Positions 35,126-47,667 are shown, numbered from the stretch's first letter. The stretch: 64,000 bases of DNA from Rutidosis leptorrhynchoides (GCF_046630445.1 NC_092339.1:52723001-52787000); one strand, 5' to 3'. Made by a program: numbers and translations. The notes: a model not told the origin generated them from the letters alone.

Positions 35126-37033
35126 TTAAGCTGTTGAAGGTGTTGACGAATCTTCTGGAAATAGATGCGGGTATTTCTTCTTCATCTGATCTTCACGCTC
35201 CCAGGTGAACTCGGGTCCTCTACGAGCATTCCATCGAACCTTAACAATTGGTATCTTGTTTTGCTTAAGTCTTTTAACCTCACGATCCATTATTTCGACG
35301 GGTTCTTCGATGAATTGAAGTTTTTCGTTGATTTGGATTTCATCTAACAGAATAGTGAGATCTTTTTTAGCAAAATATTTCTTCAAATTCGAGACGTGGA
35401 AAGTGTTATGTACAGCCGCGAGTTGTTGAGGTAACTCAAGTCGGTAAGCTACTGGTCCGACACGATCAATAATCTTGAATGGTCTAATATACCTTGGATT
35501 TAATTTCCCTCGTTTACCAAATCGAACAATGCCTTTCCAAGGTGCAACTTTAAGCATGACCATCTCTCCAATTTCAAATTCTATATCTTTTCTTTTAATG
35601 TCAGCGTAGCTCTTTTGTCGACTTTGGCCGATTTTCAACCATTGTTGAATTTGGATGATCTTCTCGGTAGTTTCTTGTATAATCTCCGGACCCGTAATCT
35701 GTCTATCCCCCACTTCACTCCAACAAATCAGAGACCTGCACTTTCTACCATAAAGTGCTTCAAACGGCGCCATCTCAATGCTTGAATGGTAGCTGTTGTT
35801 GTAGGAAAATTCTGCTAACGGTAGATGTCGATCCCAACTGTTTCCGAAATCAATAACACATGCTCGTAGCATGTCTTCAAGCGTTTGTATCGTCCTTTCG
35901 CTCTGTCCATCAGTTTGTGGATGATAGGCAGTACTCATGTCTAGACGAGTTCCTAATGCTTGCTGTAATGTCTGCCAGAATCTTGAAATAAATCTGCCAT
36001 CCCTATCAGAGATAATAGAGATTGGTATTCCATGTCTGGAGACGACTTCCTTCAAATACAGTCGTGCTAACTTCTCCATCTTGTCATCTTCTCTTATTGG
36101 CAGGAAGTGTGCTGATTTGGTGAGACGATCAACTATTACCCAAATAGTATCAAAACCACTTGCAGTCCTTGGCAATTTAGTGATGAAATCCAGGGTAATG
36201 TTTTCCCATTTCCATTCCGGGATTTCGGGTTGTTGAAGTAGACCTGATGGTTTCTGATGCTCAGCTTTGACCTTAGAACACGTCAAACATTCTCCTACGT
36301 ATTTAGCAACATCGGCTTTCATACCCGGCCACCAAAAATGTTTCTTGAGATCCTTGTACATCTTCCCCGTTCCAGGATGTATTGAGTATCTGGTTTTATG
36401 AGCTTCTCTAAGTACCATTTCTCTCATATCTCCAAATTTTGGTACCCAAATCCTTTCAGCCCTATACCGGGTTCCGTCTTCCCGAATATTAAGATGCTTC
36501 TCCGATCCCTTGGGTATTTCATCCTTTAAATTTCCCTCTTTTAAAACTCCTTGTTGCGCCTCCTTTATTTGAGTAGTAAGGTTATTATGAATCATTATAT
36601 TCATAGATTTTACTCGAATGGGTTCTCTGTCCTTCCTGCTCAAGGCATCGGCTACCACATTTGCCTTTCCCGGGTGGTAACGAATCTCAAAGTCGTAATC
36701 ATTCAACAATTCAATCCACCTACGCTGCCTCATATTCAGTTGTTTCTGATTAAATATGTGTTGAAGACTTTTATGGTCGGTATATATAATACTTTTGACC
36801 CCATATAAGTAGTGCCTCCAAGTCTTTAATGCAAAAACAACCGCGCCTAATTCCAAATCATGCGTCGTATAATTTTGTTCGTGAATCTTCAATTGTCTAG
36901 ATGCATAAGCAATCACCTTCGTTCGTTGCATTAATACACAACCGAGACCTTGCTTTGATGCGTCACAATAAATCACAAAATCATCATTCCCTTCAGGCAA
37001 TGACAATATAGGTGCCGTAGTTAGCTTTTTCTT
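35126..37033 (-). pseudogene. RNase H, integrase and chromodomain of element B
   Basis: This is the last part of the single gag-pol frame, after a TAG at 37034-37036. RNase H comes first ([27 protein letters not shown]), then the integrase zinc region ([18 protein letters not shown]), the catalytic core with [28 protein letters not shown] and [19 protein letters not shown], and a chromodomain near the C-terminus with [16 protein letters not shown]. The chromodomain is the hallmark of chromoviruses and guides integration to particular chromatin. Apart from the stop at its start the segment looks intact over 626 codons. Confidence 0.92.
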
Positions 37034-37036
37034 CTA

Positions 37037-38272
37037 TAACTGAAACGCTTTCTCTTGTTCATCATTCCATTCAAATTTCTTTCCTTTATGCGTTAATGCA
37101 GTCAAGGGTTTTGCTATTCTGGAAAAGTCTTGGATGAACCTTCTGTAGTAACCAGCTAGTCCTAAAAACTGGCGTATGTGTTTCAGAGTTTTCGGGGTTT
37201 CCCACTTTTCAACAGTTTCTATCTTTGCCGGATCCACCTTAATACCTTCTTTGTTCACTATGTGACCGAGGAATTGAACTTCTTCCAACCAAAATGCACA
37301 CTTTGAAAACTTAGCGTACAATTCTTCCTTCCTCAATACTTCTAACACCTTTCTCAAATGTTCACCGTGTTCTTGGTCATTCTTTGAGTAAATAAGTATG
37401 TCATCAATGAAAACAATGACAAACTTGTCAAGGTATGGTCCACACACTCTGTTCATAAGGTTCATGAACACATCTGGTGCATTAGTTAAACCAAATGGCA
37501 TGACCATAAACTCGTAATGACCGTAACGTGTTCTGAAAGCAGTCTTTGGAATATCATCTTCTTTCACCCGCATTTGATGATACCCGGAACGTAAGTCAAT
37601 CTTTGAATAAACAGACGAGTCTTGTAGTTGATCAAATAAGTCGTCAATTCTCGGTAATGGGTAGCGGTTCTTGATGGTAAGTTTGTTCAACTCTCGGTAG
37701 TTGATACACAACCTGAATGTACCATCTTTCTTCTTGACAAACAAAACAGGAGCTCCCCACGGTGATGTGCTTGGTCGAATGAAACCACGCTCTAAAAGTT
37801 CTTGTAATTGGTTTTGCAGTTCTTTCATCTCGCTGGGTGCGAGTCTGTAAGGAGCACGAGCTATTGGTGCAGCTCCTGGTACAAGATCTATTTGAAATTC
37901 AACGGATCGATGTGGGGGTAATCCCGGTAATTCTTTCGGAAATACATCGGGAAATTCTTTTGCGACGGGAACATCATTGATGCTCTTTTCTTCAGTTTGT
38001 ACTTTCTCGACGTGTGCTAGAACAGCATAGCAACCTTTTCTTATTAGTTTTTGTGCCTTCAAATTACTAATAAGATGTAGCTTCGTGTTGCCCTTTTCTC
38101 CGTACACCATTAAGATTTTTCCTTTTTCTCTTATAATGCGAATTGCATTTTTGTAACAAACGATCTCTGCTTTCACTTCTTTCAACCAGTCCATACCGAT
38201 TATCACATCAAAACTCCCTAAATCTACTGGTATCAAATCAATCTTAAATGTTTTGCTAACCAGTTTAATTTC
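37037..38272 (-). pseudogene. Reverse transcriptase of element B
   Basis: The middle part of the gag-pol frame lies between TGA 38273-38275 and TAG 37034-37036. The end of the protease region ([13 protein letters not shown]) leads into the polymerase with [39 protein letters not shown] and [14 protein letters not shown]. The FIDD catalytic box is a variant common in plant Ty3 elements. It would copy element RNA into DNA in the particle. Both bounding stops are single codons with the frame kept, so the lesions are point changes. Confidence 0.93.
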
Positions 38273-38275
38273 TCA

Positions 38276-39697
38276 ATTCCGACATATATTATCTGCTGAA
38301 ATTAATTTACCATTTGCTAATTCGAGTAAAAATTTACTATCCAAAGGCGTCAATGGACAACTTAATTTAGCACAAAAATCTCTACTCATATAGCTTCTAT
38401 CCGCACCCGAATCAAATAAAACGTAAGCAGATTTATTGTCAATAAGAAACGTACCCGTAACAAGCTCCAGGTCTTCCTGTGCCTCTGCCGCATTAATATT
38501 GAAAACTCTTCCGCGGCCTTGTCCATTCGTGTTCTCCTGGTTCGGGCAATTTCTAATAATGTGGCCCGGTTTTCCACATTTATAACAAACTACATTGGCA
38601 TAACTTGCTCCGACACTACTTGCTCCGCCATTACTCGTTCCGACACCATTTGTTCCTTTCGTTCTATTAACCCCTGGTCCGTAGACCTCACACTTCGCCG
38701 CGCTATGACCATTTCTTTTACACTTGTTGCAAAATTTGGTGCAGAACCCCGAGTGATACTTTTCACACCTATGGCATAGCTGCTTCTGATTGTTGTTGTT
38801 GTTGCGGTTATTATTGTTGTTGGGATGATTGTTGTAGTTGCTGTTGTTGTTGTTGCTGTTGTTGGGCCGTTTGTTGTAGTTGCGATTGATGTTGCGATTG
38901 TTGGGATAATTGTTGCGATTATTGTTGTAATTGCTGTTGTTGTTGTATTGGTGATTCTTATCACCGTTTTTCTCCCACTTTCTTTTGACTTGCTTCACAT
39001 TGGCCTCTTCAGCAGTCTGTTCTTTAATTCTTTCTTCAATCTGGTTCACTAGTTTGTGAGCCATTCTACATGCCTGTTGTATGGAGGCGGGCTCGTGTGA
39101 ACTTATATCTTCTTGGATTCTTTCCGGTAATCCTTTCACAAACGCGTCGATCTTCTCTTCCTCATCTTCGAATGCTCCCGGACACAATAGGCACAATTCT
39201 GTGAATCGTCTTTCGTACGTGGTAATATCAAATCCTTGGGTTCGTAACCCTCTAAGTTCTGTCTTGAGCTTATTGACCTCGGTTCTGGGACGGTACTTCT
39301 CGTTCATCAAGTGCTTGAATGCTGACCACGGTAGTGCGTACGCATCGTCTTGTCCCACTTGCTCTAGATAGGTATTCCACCATGTTAACGCAGAACCTGT
39401 GAAGGTATGCGTAGCGTACTTTACTTTGTCCTCTTCAGTACACTTACTTATGGCAAACACCGATTCGACCTTCTCGGTCCACCGTTTCAATCCGATCGGT
39501 CCTTCGGTTCCATCAAATTCCAAAGGTTTGCAGGCAGTGAATTCTTTGTAGGTGCATCCTACACGATTTTCTGTACTGCTAGATCCAAGGTTATGGTTGG
39601 TATGTAGCGCAGCCTGTACTGCGGCTATGTTTGAAGCTAGAAAAGTACGGAATTCCTCTTCATTCATATTCACGGTGTGTCGAGTAGTCGGTGCCAT
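38276..39697 (-). pseudogene. Gag and protease start of element B
   Basis: I chose the ATG at 39697 (MAPTTRHT); the frame is also open 12 codons upstream. A gag core is near residues 50-200 (SALTWWNTY, PWSAFKHLMNEKYRPRTE), then an extreme Asn/Tyr/Arg low-complexity region near 250-305, a Cys/His cluster CHRCEKYHSGFC, and two CCHC knuckles CNKCKRNGHSAAKC and CYKCGKPGHIIRNC. The protease active site FDSGADRSY comes near the end, and TGA 38273-38275 cuts the protease. The stop lies 3' of all gag motifs, so gag alone could still be made. Confidence 0.92.
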
Positions 39698-39829
39698 TTC
39701 CTTCAAAATAGTCAAATGGAACAAGTTAATCATACAGAATATTAAGAGTAGTTAATAGTATTTCGTAGCATAATATGAACTCATTTATAAAAGCTTTTTC
39801 TTCATATTAGCGTTTTATAAGTTTAAATT

Positions 39830-39850
39830 CGGGTAGTACCTACCCGTTAA
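39830..39850 (-). other. Second polypurine-tract-like site before gag in element B
   Basis: The 15-mer at 39836-39850 is identical to the polypurine tract at 35091-35105. It lies within a palindrome with arms CGGGTAG and CTACCCG (39830-39846), between gag and the F-box ORF. It could act as a central plus-strand primer or mark an old recombination junction. I cannot tell which from the sequence. Confidence 0.5.
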
Positions 39851-40038
39851 GTTCATACTTAGTAGCTAATATACAATTCAACTACTACAATTCTATATGA
39901 AAAACTGATTATAATAATATTTCGCGTTCAAACTTTTATACAATATTTTACAAACTTACAATACCGCTTATTTTACATAAAGCATGAAATATAGCACACA
40001 ATAACTTTGATACAAGATAGTTATGAAGATAATTCTAG

Positions 40039-40722
40039 CTAGTACACAAGTCGTTCAGCAAAGGCAATAAAGACACGTAATTCATACGTCCAGAAACAAG
40101 TCATGCATTCTGGTTTTACTAGGATTACTTCCCATCCTTGGTCTTGTGGAACATAACCGTTATGGCCGTTGATAAGACAGCGTGTTGTAACGTCGTCAAA
40201 GGGACGAGGGTTACGTAATGTCCAACAGTCCCGTAACAATCTATAAATCTCATTTCTTACCCCAATTACCGACTCCGTCACTTGTGGAAACGTTTTGTTT
40301 AATAGTTGTAGCCCGATGTTCTTGTTCTCACTTTGGTGAGAAGCGAACATTACTAATCCGTAAGCATAACATGCTTCTTTATGTTGCATGTTAGCCGATT
40401 TTTCTAAATCACGAAGTCCAATATTCGGATATATTGAGTCAAAATAATTTCTTAACCCATTGCGTAAAATAGCATTTGGGTTCCCCGCAATATATGCGTC
40501 AAAGTAAACACATCGTAACTTATGGATTTCCCAATGTGATATCCCCCATCTTTCGAACGAAAGCCTTTTATAAACCAAGGCATTCTTGGAACGTTCTTCG
40601 AATGTCTTACAAACTGATCTCGCCTTAAATAGTTGTGCCGAAGAATTCTGACCGACTCTAGACAAGATTTCATCAATCATGTCTCCGGGTAGGTCTCTTA
40701 AAATATTGGGTTGTCTATCCAT
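40039..40722 (-). CDS. F-box protein carried by retrotransposon B
   Basis: An intact, intronless 227-codon ORF on the element strand. The N-terminal F-box (ILRDLPGDMIDEILSRVG, then SVCKTFEE) spans about residues 5-50. The rest resembles the plant At1g67623/At2g35280-like F-box family, with a Sel1-like helical part containing GNPNAILRNGLRNYF and HKEACYAYGLVMFAS. F-box proteins recruit substrates to SCF ubiquitin ligases through SKP1. The ORF lies between the leader ORF and gag, same strand, well inside the LTRs, so it moves with the element. Lack of introns and of stops suggests capture from a spliced transcript and recent constraint or recent capture. Family assignment is from memory of the motif layout. 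Confidence 0.78.
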   Translation of the reverse strand: MDRQPNILRDLPGDMIDEILSRVGQNSSAQLFKARSVCKTFEERSKNALVYKRLSFERWGISHWEIHKLRCVYFDAYIAGNPNAILRNGLRNYFDSIYPNIGLRDLEKSANMQHKEACYAYGLVMFASHQSENKNIGLQLLNKTFPQVTESVIGVRNEIYRLLRDCWTLRNPRPFDDVTTRCLINGHNGYVPQDQGWEVILVKPECMTCFWTYELRVFIAFAERLVY

Positions 40723-40859
40723 TTTGTGTTTTTATACTGTTAAATAGAAAAGAGTTAGATTCATAAAAAAAATACTTATTAATACAAGCAATTTTTACAT
40801 ATATCATAAAGCATAAGCACACTATATTACTTATATTACACCACACGAATACAACTATC

Positions 40860-41474
40860 TTATTCCGACTCGCTTGTTTCTTCTTCTTCGGTTTTGGTTC
40901 GTTTTGCCAAGTTTCTAGGGATATATGATGTTCCCCTAATACGAGCCGTCGTTATCCACATTGGTTTAGAAAAACCTGGTGGTTTAGAGGTTCCCGGGTC
41001 ATTGTTACAACTTAAGGACTTCGGGGGTTGACGATACATATAAAGTTCATCGGGGTTGGAATTAGATTTCTCTATTTTTATGCCCTTTCCCTTATTATTT
41101 TCTTTTGCCTTTTTAAATTCAGTTGGGGTAATTTCTATAACATCATCGGAATTCTCGTCGGAATCCGATTCATCGGAGAATTGGTAATCCTCCCAATATT
41201 TTGCTTCCTTAGCGGAAACACCATTGACCATAATTAAACTTGGTCGGTTGGTTGAGGATTTTCTTTTACTCAACCGTTTTATTATTTCCCCCACCGGTTC
41301 TATTTCTTCATCCGGTTCCGATTCTTCTTCCGGTTCCGATTCTTCTTCTGGTTCCGACTCTTCTTCCAGTTCCTCTTCGGGAACTTGTGAATCAGTCCAC
41401 GAATCATTCCAATTTACATTTTACTCTTCATTATTATTAGGTGAGTCAATGGGACTTGTTCTAGAGGTAGACAT
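40860..41474 (-). pseudogene. Acidic leader ORF of element B
   Basis: The ATG at 41474 starts MSTSRTSPIDSPNNNEE and is followed at once by TAA (41421-41423); the same frame then stays open to 40860, about 205 codons in all. After the stop come three ESEPEE-type repeats, a basic stretch KRLSKRKSS, an acidic DESDSDENSDD patch and a basic end. An internal ATG at 41294 could still give 144 residues. I recognise no family. Element C has a different acidic leader ORF in the matching place, so a pre-gag ORF may be a feature of this lineage. Confidence 0.55.
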
Positions 41475-41669
41475 CTATCACATAATATCAAATGCGTTAA
41501 GAGATTAATATATCACATAATATTCACATGTTAAAAATATATAGTTTCCAACAAAATTTGTTAAGCAATCATTTTTCAAGTAAACACGGTCGAAGTCCAG
41601 ACTCACTAATGCATCCTAACAAACTTGATAAGACACACTAATGCAAAATTCTGGTTCTCTAAGACCAAC

Positions 41670-41681
41670 GCTCAGATACCA
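41670..41681 (-). other. Primer binding site of element B
   Basis: On the element strand TGGTATCTGAGC lies just after the 5' LTR end. It differs by one base from the initiator-Met site TGGTATCAGAGC used by elements A and C. Confidence 0.8.
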
Positions 41682-41683
41682 AC

Positions 41684-44600
41684 TGAAATGTCCCGTTCTT
41701 ATTGATTAAAAACGTTCCATATTAATTGATTTCGTTGCGAGGTTTTGACCTCTATATGAGACGTTTTTCAAAGACTGCATTCATTTTTAAAACAAACCAT
41801 AACCTTTATTTCATAAATAAAGGTTTAAAAAGCTTTACGTAGATTATCAAATAATGATAATCTAAAGTATCCTGTTTACACACGACCATTACATAATGGT
41901 TTACAATACAAATATGTTACATCGAAATCAGTTTCTTGAATGCAGTTTTTACACAATATCATACAAACATGGACTCCAAATCTTGTCCTTATTTTAGTAT
42001 GCAACAGCGGAAGCTCTTAATATTCACCTGAGAATAAACATGCTTTAAACGTCAACAAAAATGTTGGTGAGTTATAGGTTTAACCTATATATATCAAATC
42101 GTAACAATAGACCACAAGATTTCATATTTCAATAAACATCCCATACATAGAGATAAAAATCATTCATATGGTGAACACCTGGTAACCGACATTAACAAGA
42201 TGCATATATAAGAATATCCCCATCATTCCGGGACACCTTTCGGATATGATATAAATTCCGAAGTACTAAAGCATCCGGTACTTTGGATGGGGTTTGTTAG
42301 GCCCAATAGATCTATCTTCAGGATTCGCGTCAATTAGGGTGTCTGTTCCCTAATTCTTAGATTACCAGACTTAATAAAAAGGGGCATATTCGATTTCGAT
42401 AATTCAACCATAGAATGTAGTTTCACGTACTTGTGTCTATTTTGTAAATCATTTATAAAACCTGCATGTATTCTCATCCCAAAAATATTAGATTTTAAAA
42501 GTGGGACTATAACTCACTTTCACAGATTTTTACTTCGTCGGGAAGTAAGACTTGGCCACTGGTTGATTCACGAACCTGTAACAATATATACATATATATC
42601 AAAGTATGTTCAAAATATATTTACAACACTTTTAATATATTTTGATGTTTTAAGTTTATTAAGTCAGCTGTCCTCGTTAGTAACCTACAACTAGTTGTCC
42701 ACAGTTAGATGTACAGAAATAAATCGATAAATATTATCTTGAATCAATCCACGACCCAGTGTATACGTATCTCAGTATTGATCACAACTCAAACTATATA
42801 TATTTTGGAATCAACCTCAACCCTGTATAGCTAACTCCAACATTCACATATAGAGTGTCTATGGTTGTTCCGAAATATATATAGATGTGTCGACATGATA
42901 GGTCGAAACATTGTATACGTGTCTATGGTATCTCAAGATTACATAATATACAATACAAGTTGATTAAGTTATGGTTGGAATAGATTTGTTACCAAATTTT
43001 CACGTAGCTAAAATGAGAAAAATTATCCAATCTTGTTTTACCCATAACTTCTTCATTTTAAATCCGTTTTGAGTGAATCAAATTGCTATGGTTTCATATT
43101 GAACTCTATTTTATGAATCTAAACAGAAAAAGTATAGGTTTATAGTCGGAAAAATAAGTTACAAGTCGTTTTTGTAAAGGTAGTCATTTCAGTCGAAAGA
43201 ACGACGTCTAGATGACCATTTTAGAAAACATACTTCCACTTTGAGTTTAACCATAATTTTTGGATATAGTTTCATGTTCATAATAAAAATCATTTTCTCA
43301 GAATAACAACTTTTAAATCAAAGTTTAGCATAGTTTTTAATTAAGTAACCCAAAACAGCCCGCGGTGTTACTACGACGGCGTAAATCCGGTTTTACGGTG
43401 TTTTTCGTGTTTCCAGGTTTTAAATCATTAAGTTAGCATATCATATAGATATAGAACATGTGTTTAGTTAATTTTAAAAGTCAAGTTAGAAGGATTAACT
43501 TTTGTTTGCGAACAAGTTTAGAATTAACTAAACTATGTTCTAGTGATTACGAGTTTAAACCTTCGAATAAGATAGTTTTATATATATGAATCGAATGATG
43601 TTATGAACATCATTACTACCTCAAGTTTAGTAGGTAAACCTACTGGGAGTGACAAGAAATGATCTAGCTTCAAAGGATCTTGGATGGCTTGAAAGTTCTT
43701 GAAGTAGGATCATGACACAAAAACAAGTTCAAGTAAGATTTTTACTCGAATTAAGATAGTTTATAGTTATAGAAATTGAATCAAAGTTTGAATATGAATA
43801 TTACCTTGAATAAGAAAGATAACCTACTGTATATAACAAAGGTTTCTTGATCTTAGATGATTACTTGGAATGGATTAGAAAGCTTGGAAGTAAATTAGTA
43901 AACTTGAAGGGATTTTTGAAGTGTTCTTCCTATGATGATTATAGCTTGATTCTTGAAGTGATTTTTGATGAAGATGATGATTAACTACTGGAAAAATACG
44001 TTCATAATAGTGTGTGTGTGTTGAGAGAGAATTAGAAAGAGAATTGGAAGTGAAATGGAGTGAATGATGAGTGGTAATTGGTGAGTGGTGAGTGGGGTTA
44101 AAAGGAGTTCTAGTTAGTTGACTAGCTCATGGTAGAAGTTAAAATTGATTAGTCATACATGACATAATCAAGAGTGGAATCCCATGCTAGTTCCTATTGG
44201 TATATACCCATAGTAAGTACGTTTTGAAGCTGTGTATAATACGGGTAAGAATACGACTAGAATTCTTGTTGAAAGAAAAGAATGGGAAAGTAACTGTAAC
44301 CATTTTTGTTAAGTATGAGTGTTTTGATATATATCTTGAAGTCTTCCAAAAGTATTTTAATACATCTAAATACACTACATGTATATACATTTTAACTGAG
44401 TCGTTAAGTCATCGTTAGTCGTTACATGTAAGTGTTGTTTTGAAACCTTTAAGTTAACGATCTCAATTAATGTTGTTAACCCATTGTTTATTATATCTAA
44501 TGAGATGTTAAATTATTATATTATCATGATATTATGATATATTAATATATCTTAATATGATATATATACATTTAAATGTCGTTACAACGATAATCGTTAC

Positions 44601-44924
44601 ATATATGTCTCGTTTCGAAATCCTTAAGTTAGTAGTCTTGTTTATATGTATATAACTCATTGTTAATATACTTATGGAGATACTTACTTATCATAATCTT
44701 ATGTTAACCATATGTATATCCATATATATATCGTCATGTCGTTTTTACAAGTTTTAACGTTCGTGAATCGCCGGTCAACTTGGGTGGTCAGTTGTCTATA
44801 TGTAACATATTTCAATTAATCAAGTCTTAACAAGTTTGATTGCTTAACATGTTGGAAACATTTAATCATGTAAATATCAATATCAATTAATATATATAAA
44901 CATGGAAAAGTTCGGGTCACTACA
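41684..44924 (-). mobile_element. 5' LTR of element B
   Basis: A 3241-bp LTR nearly the same as the 3' LTR. Differences include a shorter GT run near 44010 and loss of one copy of a GAAGTGTTCTT repeat near 43918. No coding region is seen. Confidence 0.93.
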
Positions 44925-44929
44925 CAAAG

Positions 44930-46007
44930 GACGCGCAATCAGAGAGAAACCTTCAATAAATCTTCGGTAGTAACCGGCGAGACCTAAAAATTGGCGGATG
45001 TGAGTTGGAGTAGTAGAGGTTTCTCACTTGCTGATAGCTTCAATCTTGGCGGGATCAACTTTGATACCCTGGTCGCTCACAACATGACCCAGAAATTGGA
45101 CTTCCTTCAACCAAAATTCACACTTGGAGAATTTGGCGTAAAGTTGCTCTTGTCTCAAGAGTTCAAGCACTAGGCGAAGATGTTGTTCATGCTCTTCTTC
45201 GCTCTTAGAGTAGATGAGGATATCATCTATGAAGACGATAACGAACTTATCCAGGTATGGCTTGCAGACACGATTCATGAGATCCATGAACACGGCAGGT
45301 GTGTTGGTTAAACCGAATGGCATCATGAGAAAATCATAATGACCATAACGAGTTCTGAATGCAGTCTTCATCACATCGCTTTCTTTCATTCTCAACTGGT
45401 GATAACCGGATCGTAAATCGATCTTAGAGTAAACGCTCGATCCTTGTAGTTGATCAAAAAGATCGTCAATGCGGGGAAGGGGATACCGATTTTTGATCGT
45501 CAATTTGTTGAGTTCACGGTAGTCGATACACATGCGGAAGGATCCATCCTTCTTCTTCACAAACAACACAGGTGTGCCCCAAGGCGAGAAACTTGGTTGA
45601 ATAAATCCACGGTCTAGCAGTTCTTGTAATTGGCTCTGCAACTCTTGCATCTCGGAAGGTGCGAGTCGATAGGGTGCACGAGCTACAGGCGCAGCTCCTG
45701 GCACTAAATCGATCTGAAACTCTACTGATCTCGGTGGCGGCAATCCAGGCAATTCCTCCGGAAAGACATCGGAAAATTCGTTCACAATTTGAACGTCGTT
45801 CACACTCTTCACCTCGGTTTCTAATGTTTTCATATGCACTAGGACAGCAAGACGTCCCTTCTTCATGATCTTTTGCCCTTTCACGCAACTAATGAGGTTC
45901 AGCTTCGAGGTACATCTCTCTCCGTAAATGATCAGTGGCTCTCCATCTCCTTGTGGTATACGAAGAGCTTTATCTCCACAGATAATGTCGGCCCTTATCT
46001 TGGTCAA
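44930..46007 (-). pseudogene. Reverse transcriptase of element C
   Basis: On the minus strand the frame opens right after the protease end. It contains [43 protein letters not shown] and [14 protein letters not shown], followed by [17 protein letters not shown] at 45024-45026 cuts it; the frame continues ([16 protein letters not shown]) to the CAAAG site where B entered. It is joined to gag by a frameshift at about 46005, where one base appears lost in the GMD-containing protease end. Confidence 0.9.
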
Positions 46008-47371
46008 CAGTCCATACCGACAATAACATCAAAGCTTCCCAACTTAATGGGTATCAGATCAATCTCGAAATCCATACCAGCTATGTTGATAATGGCTCCT
46101 CGGCTAATATGATCAACTTTCTCAAGTTTTCCATTGGCTACCTCTATAAGCATACTCTCCTTTAAAGGAATTAACGACCAATTTATCTTATCGCAAAAGT
46201 GTCTACATACATAACTTCTATCGGCACCAGTATCAAATAGGACAGAAGCTAATAGATTGTTGATAGTGAATATACCTGTCACCAAGTTGGGGTTCTCACG
46301 GGCGACCCTTGCATTAACGTTGAAAGCTCTGCCACGCGGTGGTCCGAAGTCCTTTCGCTTATTGGGGCACGCATTTCTGAAATGGCCCGTCTGTCCGCAT
46401 TCGTAGCACTTTTTCGGTCCATTGGGGTTCGCCTTTACATTCAGGGTGGTAACCTTGCAGTCCTTACCGATATGTCCAGTCCGTTGACACTTTTCACAAA
46501 CCACATTACAATACCCGGTATGGTGCTTGTAACACCTCTTGCATTGCGGTAAGGTACCCTTGTAGTTCGGGTTGGGGTTCCCACCGTTGTTGTTTCCTTT
46601 GAAACCCTCATGTCGCTTCGCCGGGTTTTGATCATAGGCTCTCCCTTTGTTGTTGTTGTACCACTTGCGCTTTTCACTACTACCCGCTTCAGAATTAGCC
46701 TTTTCCGGTTCATCGATGATGATTTGGTTCATTAAGGTATGCGCCATGCGCATTGCTTTCGGGACATTGGGTGGCTTAGACGAGGTGACGTTTCCCTTAA
46801 TGGACTTAGGAAGTCCCCACAAGTATCTCTCCATACGCTTGAATTCCGGGGTGACCATGGTAGGACACATCAGGGCTAGTTCCAAATACCTAAGATTGTA
46901 CCCATCGAGATCGTTCCCCATAACCTTCAACTGCATAAACTCAATCTCCATCTTCTGTATCTCAGTTCTTGGACAATACTCTTCAATCATGGCCGCTTTG
47001 AATTCTTCCCATGGCGTGGCATACGCCTCATCAATACCCTTGGCTTGAGCCATTGTGTTCCACCAAGTGAGGGCGCCATCCGTCAGTGTACAAGAGGCAT
47101 ATTTTGTCTTGTTTGCCTCTGAGCAGTTGCTAACTCGGAATACAGATTCTAGTTTTTCAAACCACCTAGTGAGACCAACTGGCCCCTCCGTTCCACTAAA
47201 GTTGTGGGGCTTGCAGCTTTGAAACTCTTTGTACGTGCACCCATTACGAATGGGCTGAATAACCGGTGGCGGTGGGGCTTGAGGTTGCATTTCCGCAATG
47301 GCCGCGGCTACCCTTTCGACAATCATTTTCTCGATTTGGGTTGTGGTCGGTGTTGATCTTCCGTTGGCCAT
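46004..47371 (-). pseudogene. Gag and protease of element C
   Basis: 455 codons from ATG 47371. Gag core near residues 55-200 (GALTWWNTM, TPWEEFKAAMIEEYCPRTE), a Cys/His cluster (CKRCYKHHTGYC) and CCHC knuckles CEKCQRTGHIGKDC and CYECGQTGHFRNAC, then the protease active site FDTGADRSY. It ends through a frameshift after GMD, where pol continues in the next frame at 46007. Gag itself is uninterrupted. Layout and motifs match element B closely in order but not in detail, so B and C are related but distinct families. Confidence 0.92.
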
Positions 47372-47667
47372 GATGTTCTAAACAAAATTTTGACTCAAGT
47401 CAAAATCCAGCATTCAATATATAATAATATAGTATACAACAACCAACATGTAAATAGCACAACACATGTTAATTAAGTAGAGCAACTAGATACAGATATT
47501 ACAAAACCATCGTATAGTAACGTAAATAGAACACTTGTGCAAAAAGTAAACAACACAAAGTTCCATTCATTAATAATAAGTTTCATACATCCGCATAGAT
47601 TCGTACAATACATAAGTAATACATAAAACTGCAACTAGATTACATAATGAAATCTACTACAAAAGCC

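Larger units (their letters stand above)
31838..44924 (-). mobile_element. Element B: Tekay-like Ty3 element carrying an F-box ORF
   Basis: A 13.1-kb element on the minus strand with LTRs 41684-44924 (5') and 31838-35090 (3'), flanked by CAAAG (31833-31837 and 44925-44929). It lies inside pol of C between reverse transcriptase and RNase H, in the same orientation. Internal order: Met-like primer site, acidic leader ORF, F-box ORF, polypurine-like hairpin, gag, protease, reverse transcriptase, RNase H, integrase, chromodomain, polypurine tract. The LTRs differ by about 12 bp in length and few substitutions, so it is young. Two stop codons in the single gag-pol frame disable it. Confidence 0.95.

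Noticed and set aside
38590..39052. Ile/Thr-rich and Val-rich ORFs over the gag of element B
   Set aside because: They are shifted-frame and antisense readings of the Asn-rich low-complexity gag tract.
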